A stretch of DNA of 64,000 bases from an uncultured Collinsella sp. (GTDB lineage Bacteria; Actinomycetota; Coriobacteriia; Coriobacteriales; Coriobacteriaceae), in the NCBI GenBank assembly GCA_934654585.1, contig CAKUGF010000008.1, positions 16,277 through 80,276 of the forward strand, written 5' to 3'. This document shows, piece by piece, positions 34,261 to 49,768 of this stretch (positions are counted from its first letter, which is position 1; every line of letters begins with the position of its first letter). The position numbers and the translations under genes are program-made. The notes beneath the pieces were generated by a model. That model saw nothing but the letters and a program-made list of their open reading frames with translations, had not been told where the DNA came from and did no database searches.

Positions 34261-35637
34261 ATGTGGGCATACGAGACGACGTTCTATCAGATTTATCCGT
34301 TGGGCTTTTGCGGAGCTCCGCGCGAGAATGCCGCGCCCGTTGCCGAGGATGAGCTCGCCCAGGCCACCGATGCCGCCGTCAACCCCGATGCCCCCATCAT
34401 GAAGATCGCCCGCTGGGCTGACTACCTGCAGAATCTCGGCGTTGGCGCCGTGCTCATCAACCCGCCGCTCGAGTCTGACAGCCACGGCTACGACACGCGC
34501 AGCCTGCGCCATATCGACCGCCGCCTGGGTGGCGATGCCGACTTTGCCGCCGTGTGCGAGACGCTGCATGCCCATGGCATCCGCGTGGTGCTCGACGCCG
34601 TCTTTAACCACGTGGGCCGCGGCTTTTGGGCCTTCCGCGATGTGCAGGAGCGCAAATGGGATTCGCCGTACAAGGATTGGTTCCACATCAGCTTTGACGG
34701 TGACTCGTGCTACGGCGACGGCTTTTGGTACGAGGGCTGGGAGGGCCATTTTGAGCTTGTGAAGCTCAACCTGCAAAATCCCGCCGTGGTCGATTACCTG
34801 CTTGAGTCCGTGCGTCGCTGGGCCGAGGTCTTTGGCGTCGACGGCCTGCGTCTGGACGTTGCCTATATGCTCGACCGCGACTTTATGCGCCGCCTGCACG
34901 CTTTTACCCACGAGCTCAAGCCCGACTTTGTGCTGATCGGCGAGACACTCCACGGCGACTACAATCAGATCGTCAACGACGAGATGCTCGATTCCTGCAC
35001 CAACTACGAGTGCTACAAGGGCCTGTATTCCAGCTTTAACTCGGTCAACATGTTCGAGATTGCCCACTCGCTGCATCGCCAGTTTGGCGGCGACCCGTGG
35101 TGCATTTATCGCGGCAAGCATCTGCTGTCGTTTGTCGACAACCACGACGTGCCGCGCCTGGCGAGCATTCTCACCGACAAGTCCTGCCTGCGCCCTGCCT
35201 ATGGCATGCTCTTTGGCATGCCGGGCATCCCGTGCGTCTACTATGGCAGCGAGTGGGGGATTGCCGGCGAAAAGGGCGGCCCCGATGGCGACTGGGCGCT
35301 GCGCCCCGCGCTCGACGAGCCCGCACCCAACGAGCTGACGGCGTTTATCACGCAGCTCGCGCGCCTTCGCTCGGCCGACGACACGGCGACCCGTGCTCTC
35401 AACTACGGTGCCTATCGCAACGTGGTGATTCAGAACAAGCAGCTGCTGTTCGAGCGCGCCTGCGACGACGCGACGGTGCTCGTGGCGGTGAACGCCGTAA
35501 ATGAGCCCTACACCTTTGGCGCCGGCGAGTTCAACGGGTCCTTTGTCGACCTGCTTGCAGACGGTGCGCCCATGGTCGAGCTGTCGGGCACGCTTGAGCT
35601 TGCACCCTACGAGGTGCGCTATCTGCTGAGGGCCTAG
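34261..35637 (+). CDS. GH13 alpha-amylase-family glycosidase
   Basis: A 458-residue cytoplasmic enzyme without a signal peptide. The four GH13 regions are visible: DAVFNHVG (I), GLRLDVAYMLD (II, nucleophile Asp), LIGETLHGDY (III, acid/base Glu) and FVDNHD (IV). A C-terminal beta domain follows. The short N-terminus and intracellular location suit a cyclomaltodextrinase or maltodextrin glucosidase; specificity is not determined. GGGAGG precedes ATG 34261. The deoxyinosine glycosylase gene starts 3 bp after its stop. Confidence 0.92.
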   Translation: MWAYETTFYQIYPLGFCGAPRENAAPVAEDELAQATDAAVNPDAPIMKIARWADYLQNLGVGAVLINPPLESDSHGYDTRSLRHIDRRLGGDADFAAVCETLHAHGIRVVLDAVFNHVGRGFWAFRDVQERKWDSPYKDWFHISFDGDSCYGDGFWYEGWEGHFELVKLNLQNPAVVDYLLESVRRWAEVFGVDGLRLDVAYMLDRDFMRRLHAFTHELKPDFVLIGETLHGDYNQIVNDEMLDSCTNYECYKGLYSSFNSVNMFEIAHSLHRQFGGDPWCIYRGKHLLSFVDNHDVPRLASILTDKSCLRPAYGMLFGMPGIPCVYYGSEWGIAGEKGGPDGDWALRPALDEPAPNELTAFITQLARLRSADDTATRALNYGAYRNVVIQNKQLLFERACDDATVLVAVNAVNEPYTFGAGEFNGSFVDLLADGAPMVELSGTLELAPYEVRYLLRA

Positions 35638-35640
35638 CTC

Positions 35641-36204
35641 GTGACCACGCCGGATGAGGGATATCAGCATATTGAGCATGGGTTTGACCCCGTGTTTGAC
35701 GAGCGCTCGCGCGTACTGGTGCTGGGCTCGTTTCCCTCGGTGCTTTCGCGCGCCAATGCCTTTTATTACGGCAACCCTCAGAATCGCTTTTGGCGCGTGA
35801 TGGCCGCGTGCCTCGGTGTGTCCGTGCCGCCCAACGAGGGCGATCCTTTGGCAAGCGGTGAGCTCGCGACGCTCGATGCCTCGATAGCCGCCAAGCGGGC
35901 CATGCTGCTGAACGGCGGCGTGGCCCTGTGGGATGTGATTGAGAGCTGTGACATTAAAGGCTCGAGCGATGCCAGCATTCGCAACGTTGTGCCGGCACAT
36001 ATCGAGCGCATTGCCGGCGCCGCGCCGATCGAGGTCGTTGTTTGCAACGGCGGCACGGCCGGACGGCTCTACAAGCGCTATCTGCAAGAGCGGACGGGGC
36101 TGCCCGCCATCGTCCTGCCCTCGACAAGTCCTGCCAATGCCGCCTGGCGCCTAGAGCGTCTTGTTGAGCGTTGGCACGAGGCCGTCGACTGGGCAGTTCG
36201 TTAA
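35641..36204 (+). CDS. DNA-deoxyinosine glycosylase (uracil-DNA-glycosylase superfamily)
   Basis: A 187-residue protein with LVLGSFPSVLSRANAFYYGNPQNRFW near residue 25, VVCNGGTAGRLY near 137 and LPSTSPANA near 162. This matches the hypoxanthine-DNA glycosylase branch of the UDG fold. It would remove deaminated adenine from DNA. It starts at GTG 35641, three bases after the amylase stop, and so is likely co-transcribed. Confidence 0.87.
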   Translation: MTTPDEGYQHIEHGFDPVFDERSRVLVLGSFPSVLSRANAFYYGNPQNRFWRVMAACLGVSVPPNEGDPLASGELATLDASIAAKRAMLLNGGVALWDVIESCDIKGSSDASIRNVVPAHIERIAGAAPIEVVVCNGGTAGRLYKRYLQERTGLPAIVLPSTSPANAAWRLERLVERWHEAVDWAVR

Positions 36205-36205
36205 T

Positions 36206-36877
36206 TTAGATATTTGATTGAGCGCGGCTGCCGAGGTGTCTGATGACGGCATGCCAGATTGGTGCAGGCACGACTGGCGTGGCGCAAGCCGTGCCATCGT
36301 CCGTGATGTCCTCGGCATTGCCGCCGCCAAGTCGTTGCGCATGCTCAATCGAGCAGCCCATGCGAATGGCGCCCACCAGCTTGTCCATGGCTTCGGAAAG
36401 CGGCCGGCGCAAGAGGCCCATGCGCGGGGAGCGGCGAAGCGCCTCGATGCCGCTGCCACTACAGACGATAACGCCACCGCACCACGACAGATCGCGAAGG
36501 TCGCACGCCGCTCGCAGCCGCTCGACGAGCCCGCGTGCTCGCTCGGGGCCACTAACGTCAGCCTGGACGACGACATAGGTGCGCGTTCCTGCGCCACCAA
36601 AGCGATCAAATGCCTGTTCAATGGCTGCCATCGCTGCATCATCAAGTACATCCTCGACGGCGAGCACAATGCCATCGGCGGTATCGGCCGCGCTATCGTC
36701 ATCATTCGCCCCCAAATCAACCGGGCAGGGGAGCGCGGTGCCGGAAAGCTGAGCATATGCCGCGATGGCATCCTGCAAGTCCCAAAGCAAAAACTCAAGA
36801 TCGGCGCTATTGGGAATGCTGATATACGCGATGGTTTGCAGAGTTTTTGGTACATCGCCGCGCGCGGTCGTCTCCAT
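36206..36877 (-). CDS. Unrecognised soluble protein
   Basis: A 223-residue protein without signal or membrane segments. GGAAAGGAAATGGC gives a good RBS. It has an N-terminal strand (IAYISIPNSADLEFLLWDLQDAI), an acidic loop (GANDDDSAADTADGI), then YVVVQADVSGPERARGLVERLRA and GGVIVCSGSGIEALRRSPRMGLLRRPLSEAMD. The alternating strands and the glycine-rich segment suggest a flavodoxin-like or FMN-reductase-like fold, but I cannot name the family. It is convergent with the glycosylase gene. Confidence 0.7.
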   Translation of the reverse strand: METTARGDVPKTLQTIAYISIPNSADLEFLLWDLQDAIAAYAQLSGTALPCPVDLGANDDDSAADTADGIVLAVEDVLDDAAMAAIEQAFDRFGGAGTRTYVVVQADVSGPERARGLVERLRAACDLRDLSWCGGVIVCSGSGIEALRRSPRMGLLRRPLSEAMDKLVGAIRMGCSIEHAQRLGGGNAEDITDDGTACATPVVPAPIWHAVIRHLGSRAQSNI

Positions 36878-36970
36878 GCCATTTCCTTTCCGGTTGGTTT
36901 CCGTTTAGGTTACACCGTCTGGTGGCGCCCCGCCGCGCTATCCTAGTGCAACCCTTACGAAAGGAATGCC

Positions 36971-38107
36971 ATGCGTCTGCCCATGAACACCTCGCTTGCC
37001 ACGCTCAAGCCTTCCGGCATCCGCCGAATCAATGCGCTTGCCGCACAGCATCCGGGATGCATTGCGCTTGCGCTTGGTGAGCCCGATTTTCCCACGCCCG
37101 ACGTGATCAGCGCCGAGGTGACCGTCTCGCTCGACCGCGGCGACACGCACTATCCGCCCAACAACGGCCGTCCCGCCCTGCGCGAGGCACTGTCCAAATA
37201 TATGGGTGACGCGGGCCTTGCGTTTTCGGCCGACGAGGTCATCCTGACCGACGGTGCGACCGAGGCTCTGTCGGCAACATTCATGGCTATGCTCAACCCC
37301 GGCGACGAGGTCATCATCCCCACGCCGGCCTTTGGCCTGTACGAGAGCATCGTCGTGGCCAACCACGCCAAGGCAGTCTTTTTGGATACGGAACCTGCGC
37401 AATTCCAGATCGATGAGGAAGCACTGCGCGCTTGCGTAACGCCGGCGACCAAGGCCATTGTCATCTGCTCGCCCAACAACCCCACGGGCTGCATTCTCAA
37501 CGCAGCGTCACTCGACGCCGTGGCGCGCGTGGCAGAGCAAGCGGGCATCTACGTAGTCTGCGACGACGTCTACAACCGTCTCGTCTATGTGGACGGCTAC
37601 GAGCGCTTTGCCCAGCGACACCCGGAGCTGCGCGAGCAGACGGTAATTATCGAGAGCTTCTCCAAGCCCTGGGCCATGACGGGCTGGCGCCTGGGCTGGC
37701 TCGCAGCCGCGGCCCCCGTCATCGCCGAGATTGCCAAAGCCCACCAATACTTAGTGTCGAGCGCCGTCTCCTTCGAAATGGACGCAGCAGCCCGAGCCCT
37801 CACCGTCGACCCAACCCCCATGCTCGAAGTCTACCGAGCCCGCCGCAAACGAGTCCTCGCAGCCTTAGACGCCATGGGCTTGGACGTAGTAGAACCCGCA
37901 GGAGCCTTCTACACTTTCCCGAGCATCAAAAAGTTCGGCCTAACAAGCGAGGATTTCTGTATCAAAGCCATCAAAGAAGCCAACGTAGCCCTAGTCCCCG
38001 GAAACTGCTTCGGCACCGAAAACCACATCCGCCTAAGCTACTGCGTTTCCGACAAAGACCTGGACGAAGGCCTCCGCCGCCTGTCCACCTTCGTCTCAAC
38101 TCTATAG
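36971..38107 (+). CDS. PLP-dependent aminotransferase, class I/II
   Basis: A 378-residue fold-type I aminotransferase. N-terminal substrate/PLP motifs are LALGEPDFPTP and DGATEALSATF. CSPNNPTGC (N170) and CDDVYNRLVY (D198, Y201) follow, then the Schiff-base lysine K232 in ESFSKPWAMTGWRLGW and a C-terminal NHIRLSYC arginine. It probably acts on aspartate-, alanine- or aromatic-type amino acids. AAAGGAATGCC precedes the ATG. From about codon 255 to the end the codons turn to A-ending forms (GCA, CGA, GAA, CTA, TTA), unlike the first two-thirds and the neighbours. Confidence 0.92.
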   Translation: MRLPMNTSLATLKPSGIRRINALAAQHPGCIALALGEPDFPTPDVISAEVTVSLDRGDTHYPPNNGRPALREALSKYMGDAGLAFSADEVILTDGATEALSATFMAMLNPGDEVIIPTPAFGLYESIVVANHAKAVFLDTEPAQFQIDEEALRACVTPATKAIVICSPNNPTGCILNAASLDAVARVAEQAGIYVVCDDVYNRLVYVDGYERFAQRHPELREQTVIIESFSKPWAMTGWRLGWLAAAAPVIAEIAKAHQYLVSSAVSFEMDAAARALTVDPTPMLEVYRARRKRVLAALDAMGLDVVEPAGAFYTFPSIKKFGLTSEDFCIKAIKEANVALVPGNCFGTENHIRLSYCVSDKDLDEGLRRLSTFVSTL

Positions 38108-38157
38108 CCATCAGGGACCCAACCCATCAGCCCACCGACCTAAGCATTATGAGTGGG

Positions 38158-38380
38158 GGCGTCGCTCAACGGAAACCCTGGCTGCCCCAAAGTCAACACA
38201 GGTCGCGCCGCCAGAGGCCGGGCGCAAGCTTTTCGTAGATTCCGCACGAGCCGAAGAGCACTTAATGTGCTCTTCGTGCGAGCCCAGGACCTGACCGAGC
38301 GAAAAGCTTGCGCCCGGCCTCTGGCGGCGCGACCGAGATGGTGGAATTGTGTGCAGCCAGGGTTTCCGTTGACCGACGCC
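38158..38380 (+). repeat. 223-bp nested palindrome with TTAAT core, copy C
   Basis: The outer arms are 38,158-38,185 and 38,353-38,380 (28 bp, one mismatch). The inner arms are 38,201-38,235 and 38,300-38,334 (35 bp, no mismatch seen). The core GAAGAGCAC-TTAAT-GTGCTCTTC sits inside CGCACGA/GTGCG. The core matches the two elements at 7,170 and 7,391; the outer arms do not. Confidence 0.93.
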
Positions 38381-38397
38381 GGGGTCCCCGCCATAAT
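38369..38397 (+). promoter_or_regulatory. Promoter of rplJL
   Basis: TTGACC (38,369-38,374) and CATAAT (38,392-38,397) are separated by 17 bp. The -35 lies within the right outer arm of the 223-bp palindrome. Confidence 0.7.
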
Positions 38398-38411
38398 ACT
38401 TTCGGTTCACG

Positions 38412-38510
38412 CACGAATCCGCTGCCAGAGACAGCCGGCGCAAACGGGCTTTGCCCGCGAGCTTAATGGGACATCCCGCCAGCCGAGGTGGTCGAGTAGA
38501 TATGTCTTCT
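38412..38510 (+). ncRNA. Ribosomal protein L10 leader
   Basis: It contains the L10-binding consensus pattern: GCTGCCAGAGACAGCCGGCG, a hairpin (CGGGCTTTGCCCG), GCTTAATGGGACATCCCGCC and AGCCGAGG. In other bacteria L10/L12 bind this RNA and repress rplJL. Edges are approximate. Confidence 0.8.
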
Positions 38511-38511
38511 C

Positions 38512-38548
38512 GCCCCCGTCGCTCATGCAGCGCGGGGGCTTTCTTTTT
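38512..38548 (+). terminator. Attenuator-type terminator in the rplJ leader
   Basis: GCCCCCG-T-CGCT pairs with AGCG-CGGGGGC (one bulge) over 5 nt, followed by TTTCTTTTT. It lies between the L10-binding region and rplJ. Confidence 0.85.
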
Positions 38549-38613
38549 GGACATGCCCCCGTCACGTCCTTGTGGCGGACCGTGCCCGGAAAGAATTCGA
38601 GGAGGTGTAATTC

Positions 38614-39135
38614 ATGCCCCAGCAGTACAAAATCGACAAGGTTGCAGAGATCGAGTCCCGTATCGCCGAGAACGCCGGTCTGTTCGTCGTCAACTACAAC
38701 GGTCTGACGGTTAAGCAGGCTCAGGAGCTGCGTCATCAGCTTCGCGAGTGCGGCGCCGAGATGAAGGTCTACAAGAACAACCTGGTCAAGATCGCTCTCA
38801 AGAACCAGGAGCAGCCCGAGCTCGACGAGATTCTCGCCGGCCCCGTCGCTTATGTGTTCTACGAGACCGAGCCGGTCGAGGCCGCTAAGGCCCTTAAGGA
38901 CTTCTCTGCTAAGTCCAAGGGCGTCCTTGAGATCAAGGGCGGTATCTCCGACGGCAAGGCCGTTTCCGCTGATGATGTTAAGGCTATCGCCGAGCTGCCC
39001 ACCAAGGATCAGCTTCTCGGCCAGATTGCCGGTCTCATCTCCGGTTTCGCTCGCGACATCGCTGTCTGCGTCAACGGCGTTTCCTCTGGTCTCGCTCGTT
39101 CGATCCAGCAGGTCTCCGAGCAGAAGGCAGCCTAG
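38614..39135 (+). CDS. rplJ: 50S ribosomal protein L10
   Basis: The 173-residue protein starts MPQQYKIDKVAEIESRIAEN. It carries the L10 N-terminal rRNA-binding region (VVNYNGLTVKQAQELRHQLR, VYKNNLVKIAL) and a C-terminal helix that anchors L7/L12 dimers. GAGGAGGTG precedes the ATG by 6-7 bp. It forms the stalk operon with rplL and is preceded by its own leader and attenuator. In most bacteria it follows rplA; here it does not. Confidence 0.97.
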   Translation: MPQQYKIDKVAEIESRIAENAGLFVVNYNGLTVKQAQELRHQLRECGAEMKVYKNNLVKIALKNQEQPELDEILAGPVAYVFYETEPVEAAKALKDFSAKSKGVLEIKGGISDGKAVSADDVKAIAELPTKDQLLGQIAGLISGFARDIAVCVNGVSSGLARSIQQVSEQKAA

Positions 39136-39237
39136 TCGCTGTTTTCACCCGCGGCGGCAACGCCGCACCCCTGGCGCATTCGCGCCGTGTTTTAACTGAT
39201 CTCCGTGCATTCGCACGGAAACCGAAAGGACTTAGAA

Positions 39238-39615
39238 ATGGCTAAGCTTACCACCGATGAGATCATCGATGCTCTTAAGGAAATGACCCTTCTCGAGGCT
39301 TCCGAGCTCGTCAAGGCTATCGAGGACACCTTCGGCGTTTCCGCCGCTGCTCCTGCCGCCGTTGTCGCCGCTCCCGCTGCTGGCGCTGCTGAGGCCGAGG
39401 AGAAGACCGAGTTTGACGTCGTGCTCGAGGGCTTCGGCGACAACAAGATCCAGGTCATCAAGGCCGTCCGTGAGCTCACCAACCTTGGCCTGAAGGAGGC
39501 CAAGGAGGTCGTCGAGGGCGCTCCCAAGGCTGTTCTCGAGGGTGCCAAGAAGGAGGACGCCGAGGCTGCCAAGGAGAAGCTCGAGGCTGCTGGCGCTGCT
39601 GTCACCCTCAAGTAA
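39238..39615 (+). CDS. rplL: 50S ribosomal protein L7/L12
   Basis: A 125-residue acidic protein with the dimerising N-terminal domain ([20 protein letters not shown]), an Ala-rich hinge ([20 protein letters not shown]) and the C-terminal factor-binding domain ([20 protein letters not shown]). ATG 39238 is used, with GAAAGGAC upstream; an upstream in-frame ATG at 39205 has no RBS. Confidence 0.98.
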   Translation: MAKLTTDEIIDALKEMTLLEASELVKAIEDTFGVSAAAPAAVVAAPAAGAAEAEEKTEFDVVLEGFGDNKIQVIKAVRELTNLGLKEAKEVVEGAPKAVLEGAKKEDAEAAKEKLEAAGAAVTLK

Positions 39616-39643
39616 TCAGGCTTTCTCGCCAGATTTCTTTGCA

Positions 39644-39676
39644 GACGGGGTTCGCGTTGCGAGCCCCGTCTTTTTT
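39644..39676 (+). terminator. Terminator after rplL
   Basis: GACGGGGTTCGC pairs with GCGAGCCCCGTC (12 bp, one G-U) over GTT and is followed by TTTTTT. Confidence 0.93.
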
Positions 39677-39928
39677 GTTGCGACCCCTCTATTTCGCTCG
39701 CTCGGCATGTAAATTGCCGTCGTTAGCGTCGCTTTGGGGCCGATACCGTTGGGCGATAAAATTGCACCATTCGTGCAATAATTTGCGTTGACCTGCTGAA
39801 GAATTGCGTTTGCCTTACGGCTGCGCCTGCTCCCGGCGGTAAGATACTTCGGTATCGCAATTTGGTCTGCGGCCGCCGTGCCGCACGCACAGGGCGCATG
39901 CGCGCCTGCGAAAGGATCCTTGAATAAC

Positions 39929-40837
39929 ATGAAGGCAATCATCCCCGCCGCCGGTCTGGGCACGCGTTTTCTGCCTGGCACCAAGTGCACGCCTAAAGAG
40001 ATGCTGCCGGTCCTCGACAAGCCGGTCATCCAGTATGTCGTTGAGGAGGCACTCGACCCCGAGGAGGTCGACGACGCCATTATCGTTACCTCTCCCGGTA
40101 AGCCTGAGCTGCTGAGCTACTTCCAGCCCGATCGTTCGCTCGAGAACCTGCTGCGCGAGCGCGGCAAGGATGCTTACGCCGACGCCGTTGCCCACGCGGG
40201 CGGCATGCCGGTCGACTTCCGCTATCAGTACGAGCCCAAGGGCCTTGGTCACGCCATTCGCTCTGCCGCCGACGCGGTGGCAGGGGAGAACTTCCTGGTT
40301 CTTCTGGGCGACTACGTTGTGCCTAACCGCGACATCTGCGACAAGATGCTCGCCGTTTCCAAGGAGCACGGCGGCGCTTCCGTTATCGCCGTTGCCGCGT
40401 GCTCTCCCGAGGAAGTCAGCCGCTACGGCGTTATCGCCGGCGAGCGCGTTGGTGCCCTCGAGGGCGCTGAGGACGTTGCCGACGACGAACCCGGTGCCGT
40501 TTGGCGCATCGGCGGTCTGGTCGAGAAGCCCGCTCCCGAGGCGGCTCCGTCCAACCTGTACATCGTCGGTCGCTACCTGCTGAGCCCGCTGGTCATGGAC
40601 CTGCTGGCCGATCAGCAGGCCGGCAAGGGCGGCGAGATCCAGCTCACCGACGCCATGGCCCGTTCGCTCGACCGCGAGGCCATGTACGCTGTCGTCATCG
40701 ACCCGCTGTCGGGCTACGATACCGGTACCCCGTCTGGCTGGATGGCCACTAACGCCCTCATGGCCGCAAGCGATCCACGCTTTGCCGACGCCTTCTGGGA
40801 TGCCATCGACGAGCGCGGCGGCTTGATGCGCAAGTAA
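39929..40837 (+). CDS. galU: UTP-glucose-1-phosphate uridylyltransferase
   Basis: The 302-residue protein makes UDP-glucose for polysaccharide and glycolipid synthesis. It starts MKAIIPAAGLGTRFLPGTK, the nucleotidyltransferase signature, with PKEMLPVLDKPVIQYVVEEAL following. Later motifs are GLGHAI, LLGDYVV, EKPAPEAAPSNLYIVGRY and GYDTGTPSGWM. AAAGG at 39,911-39,915 is a slightly distant RBS. It is monocistronic, between terminators. Confidence 0.96.
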   Translation: MKAIIPAAGLGTRFLPGTKCTPKEMLPVLDKPVIQYVVEEALDPEEVDDAIIVTSPGKPELLSYFQPDRSLENLLRERGKDAYADAVAHAGGMPVDFRYQYEPKGLGHAIRSAADAVAGENFLVLLGDYVVPNRDICDKMLAVSKEHGGASVIAVAACSPEEVSRYGVIAGERVGALEGAEDVADDEPGAVWRIGGLVEKPAPEAAPSNLYIVGRYLLSPLVMDLLADQQAGKGGEIQLTDAMARSLDREAMYAVVIDPLSGYDTGTPSGWMATNALMAASDPRFADAFWDAIDERGGLMRK

Positions 40838-40857
40838 ACCATCGGGCGTCGATATCT

Positions 40858-40890
40858 ACGGGTGCGGACTTCGGTCTGCACCCGTTTTTT
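40858..40890 (+). terminator. Terminator after galU
   Basis: ACGGGTGCGGAC pairs with GTCTGCACCCGT (one G-U) over a TTCG tetraloop, followed by TTTTT. Confidence 0.95.
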
Positions 40891-40912
40891 ATGCGTGCTG
40901 CGACTTTGCTCC

Positions 40913-41143
40913 GGAAAGCGCGTCCCACTCTTTGGTTGAATTCCGGGATGCGCTTTCCGGTTGGGGCCCTAGCGGAAAGTACATCCCGGAATGCTGGTTC
41001 AAACTGGGATGCAGTTTCCCCGACGGGGCTGTTCCGGAAAGTGCGACCCGGAATTTCGGCTCAGAACGGGATACAGTTTCCCAAACAGGGCTCAAACGGA
41101 AACTGCGTCCCAGTCTGAGGCCTCAAAACGGGATGCAGTTTCC
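40913..41143 (+). repeat. 46-bp hairpin array, period 61-62 bp, array 3
   Basis: Four units of exactly 46 bp: 40,913-40,958, 40,974-41,019, 41,036-41,081 and 41,098-41,143. Spacers are 15, 16 and 16 bp. The arms resemble GGAAACTGCGTCCC and GGGATGCAGTTTCC; the centres differ between units. It is diverged from arrays 1 and 2 but has the same geometry. Confidence 0.93.
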
Positions 41144-41305
41144 GTCTGATCAACCCACGCTCCCATTTCGCCGTTCGACGGCCTGCGCCCTCAACTTCGT
41201 TCACAGAAAATATATGAACAGATGTTCGATGTACATAGATCTACCTGCGCATACTCTATAGAAAAACTTTGCTACTCCAAAAACTCAATCGCGTCAAGGC
41301 TTTTC

Positions 41306-41333
41306 TTGCTCAACGGTCGGTACCTGATAAACT
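41306..41333 (+). promoter_or_regulatory. Possible rpoBC promoter
   Basis: TTGCTC (41,306-41,311) and TAAACT (41,328-41,333) are 16 bp apart. It is a weak match chosen as the best within the AT-rich stretch before rpoB. Confidence 0.3.
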
Positions 41334-41406
41334 ATTAGGTTGCGATAACTGGCGAAGCTATGCCTCGCCAATCCACCGAGCATTTCCGTGAAGGAGGAAA
41401 AACCTG

Positions 41407-44898
<3,492 letters not shown>

Positions 44899-44904
44899 TT
44901 GACT

Positions 44905-49383
<4,479 letters not shown>

Positions 49384-49389
49384 CTAGTT

Positions 49390-49411
49390 CCGCCGTTCTA
49401 ACGAACGGCGG
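49390..49411 (+). other. Hairpin directly after rpoC
   Basis: CCGCCGTTC pairs with GAACGGCGG (9 bp) over TAAC. No U-tract follows; it may protect the rpoBC mRNA end. Confidence 0.5.
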
Positions 49412-49427
49412 CGACCTCCGTCGCTGC

Positions 49428-49527
49428 GCGGCCCCCAGAGCTACAATCTGTCATTCAAAAGGCAGGGCATGACCAAAAGGTCAATGCCCTGCCTTTTTCA
49501 TGCCACCTTGTACGCTCTGGGGGCCGC
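49428..49527 (+). terminator. rpoBC terminator nested in a larger palindrome
   Basis: AAAAGGCAGGGCAT-GACC pairs with GGTC-ATGCCCTGCCTTTT (one extra A), followed by T (49,457-49,498). It is enclosed by perfect 13-bp outer arms GCGGCCCCCAGAG (49,428-49,440) and CTCTGGGGGCCGC (49,515-49,527). Confidence 0.88.
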
Positions 49528-49570
49528 TCGCTTGCGTATGCTCAACCTGTTGCGTTCCAGTTATCCGCTC

Positions 49571-49610
49571 ATGATCCCTTGGGGACGGAGGAAAACGGAT
49601 CATTTTGAGG
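49571..49610 (+). repeat. GGGGACGGAGGA hairpin, copy 2
   Basis: ATGATCC and GGATCAT flank CTTGGGGACGGAGGAAAAC. The segment 49,581-49,609 matches 28,623-28,651 with about four differences. Confidence 0.6.
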
Positions 49611-49613
49611 CCG

Positions 49614-49745
49614 ATTTCGGAAGTGCGGGGAAAAATGCGGAATCTTAGACCACACCGATATTATGACCCCTGCTTACCTGCGGTTTTGTTGTCAAAAATA
49701 GCGGTCTGGTCAAAGGTTTCCGATTTTTCCCCACACTTCCGAATT
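49614..49745 (+). repeat. CTGCGG-core long palindrome, copy 1
   Basis: The arms of about 42 bp start TTCGGAAGTGCGGGGAAAAA and pair with TTTTTCCCCACACTTCCGAA with scattered mismatches. The centre contains TTACCTGCGGTTTTGTTGTC. Confidence 0.8.
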
Positions 49746-49768
49746 GAGGGAGGCATCGGGAACGTCTC

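Larger units (their letters stand above)
38108..38613. other. Palindrome, promoter and L10 leader ahead of rplJ
   Basis: No gene is seen. In order: about 50 bp of A/C-rich DNA, a 223-bp nested palindrome, the rplJ promoter, a ribosomal-protein L10 leader, an attenuator-like terminator and the rplJ RBS. Confidence 0.85.
40838..41406. other. Gap between galU and rpoB
   Basis: No gene is seen. It holds the galU terminator, the third 46-bp hairpin array (40,913-41,143) and about 260 bp of AT-richer DNA with the rpoB promoter and RBS. Confidence 0.8.

Noticed and set aside
40891..41261. Short proteins encoded in the 46-bp array
   Set aside because: A 62-bp period is not a multiple of three, the frames differ between units, and no RBS is present.
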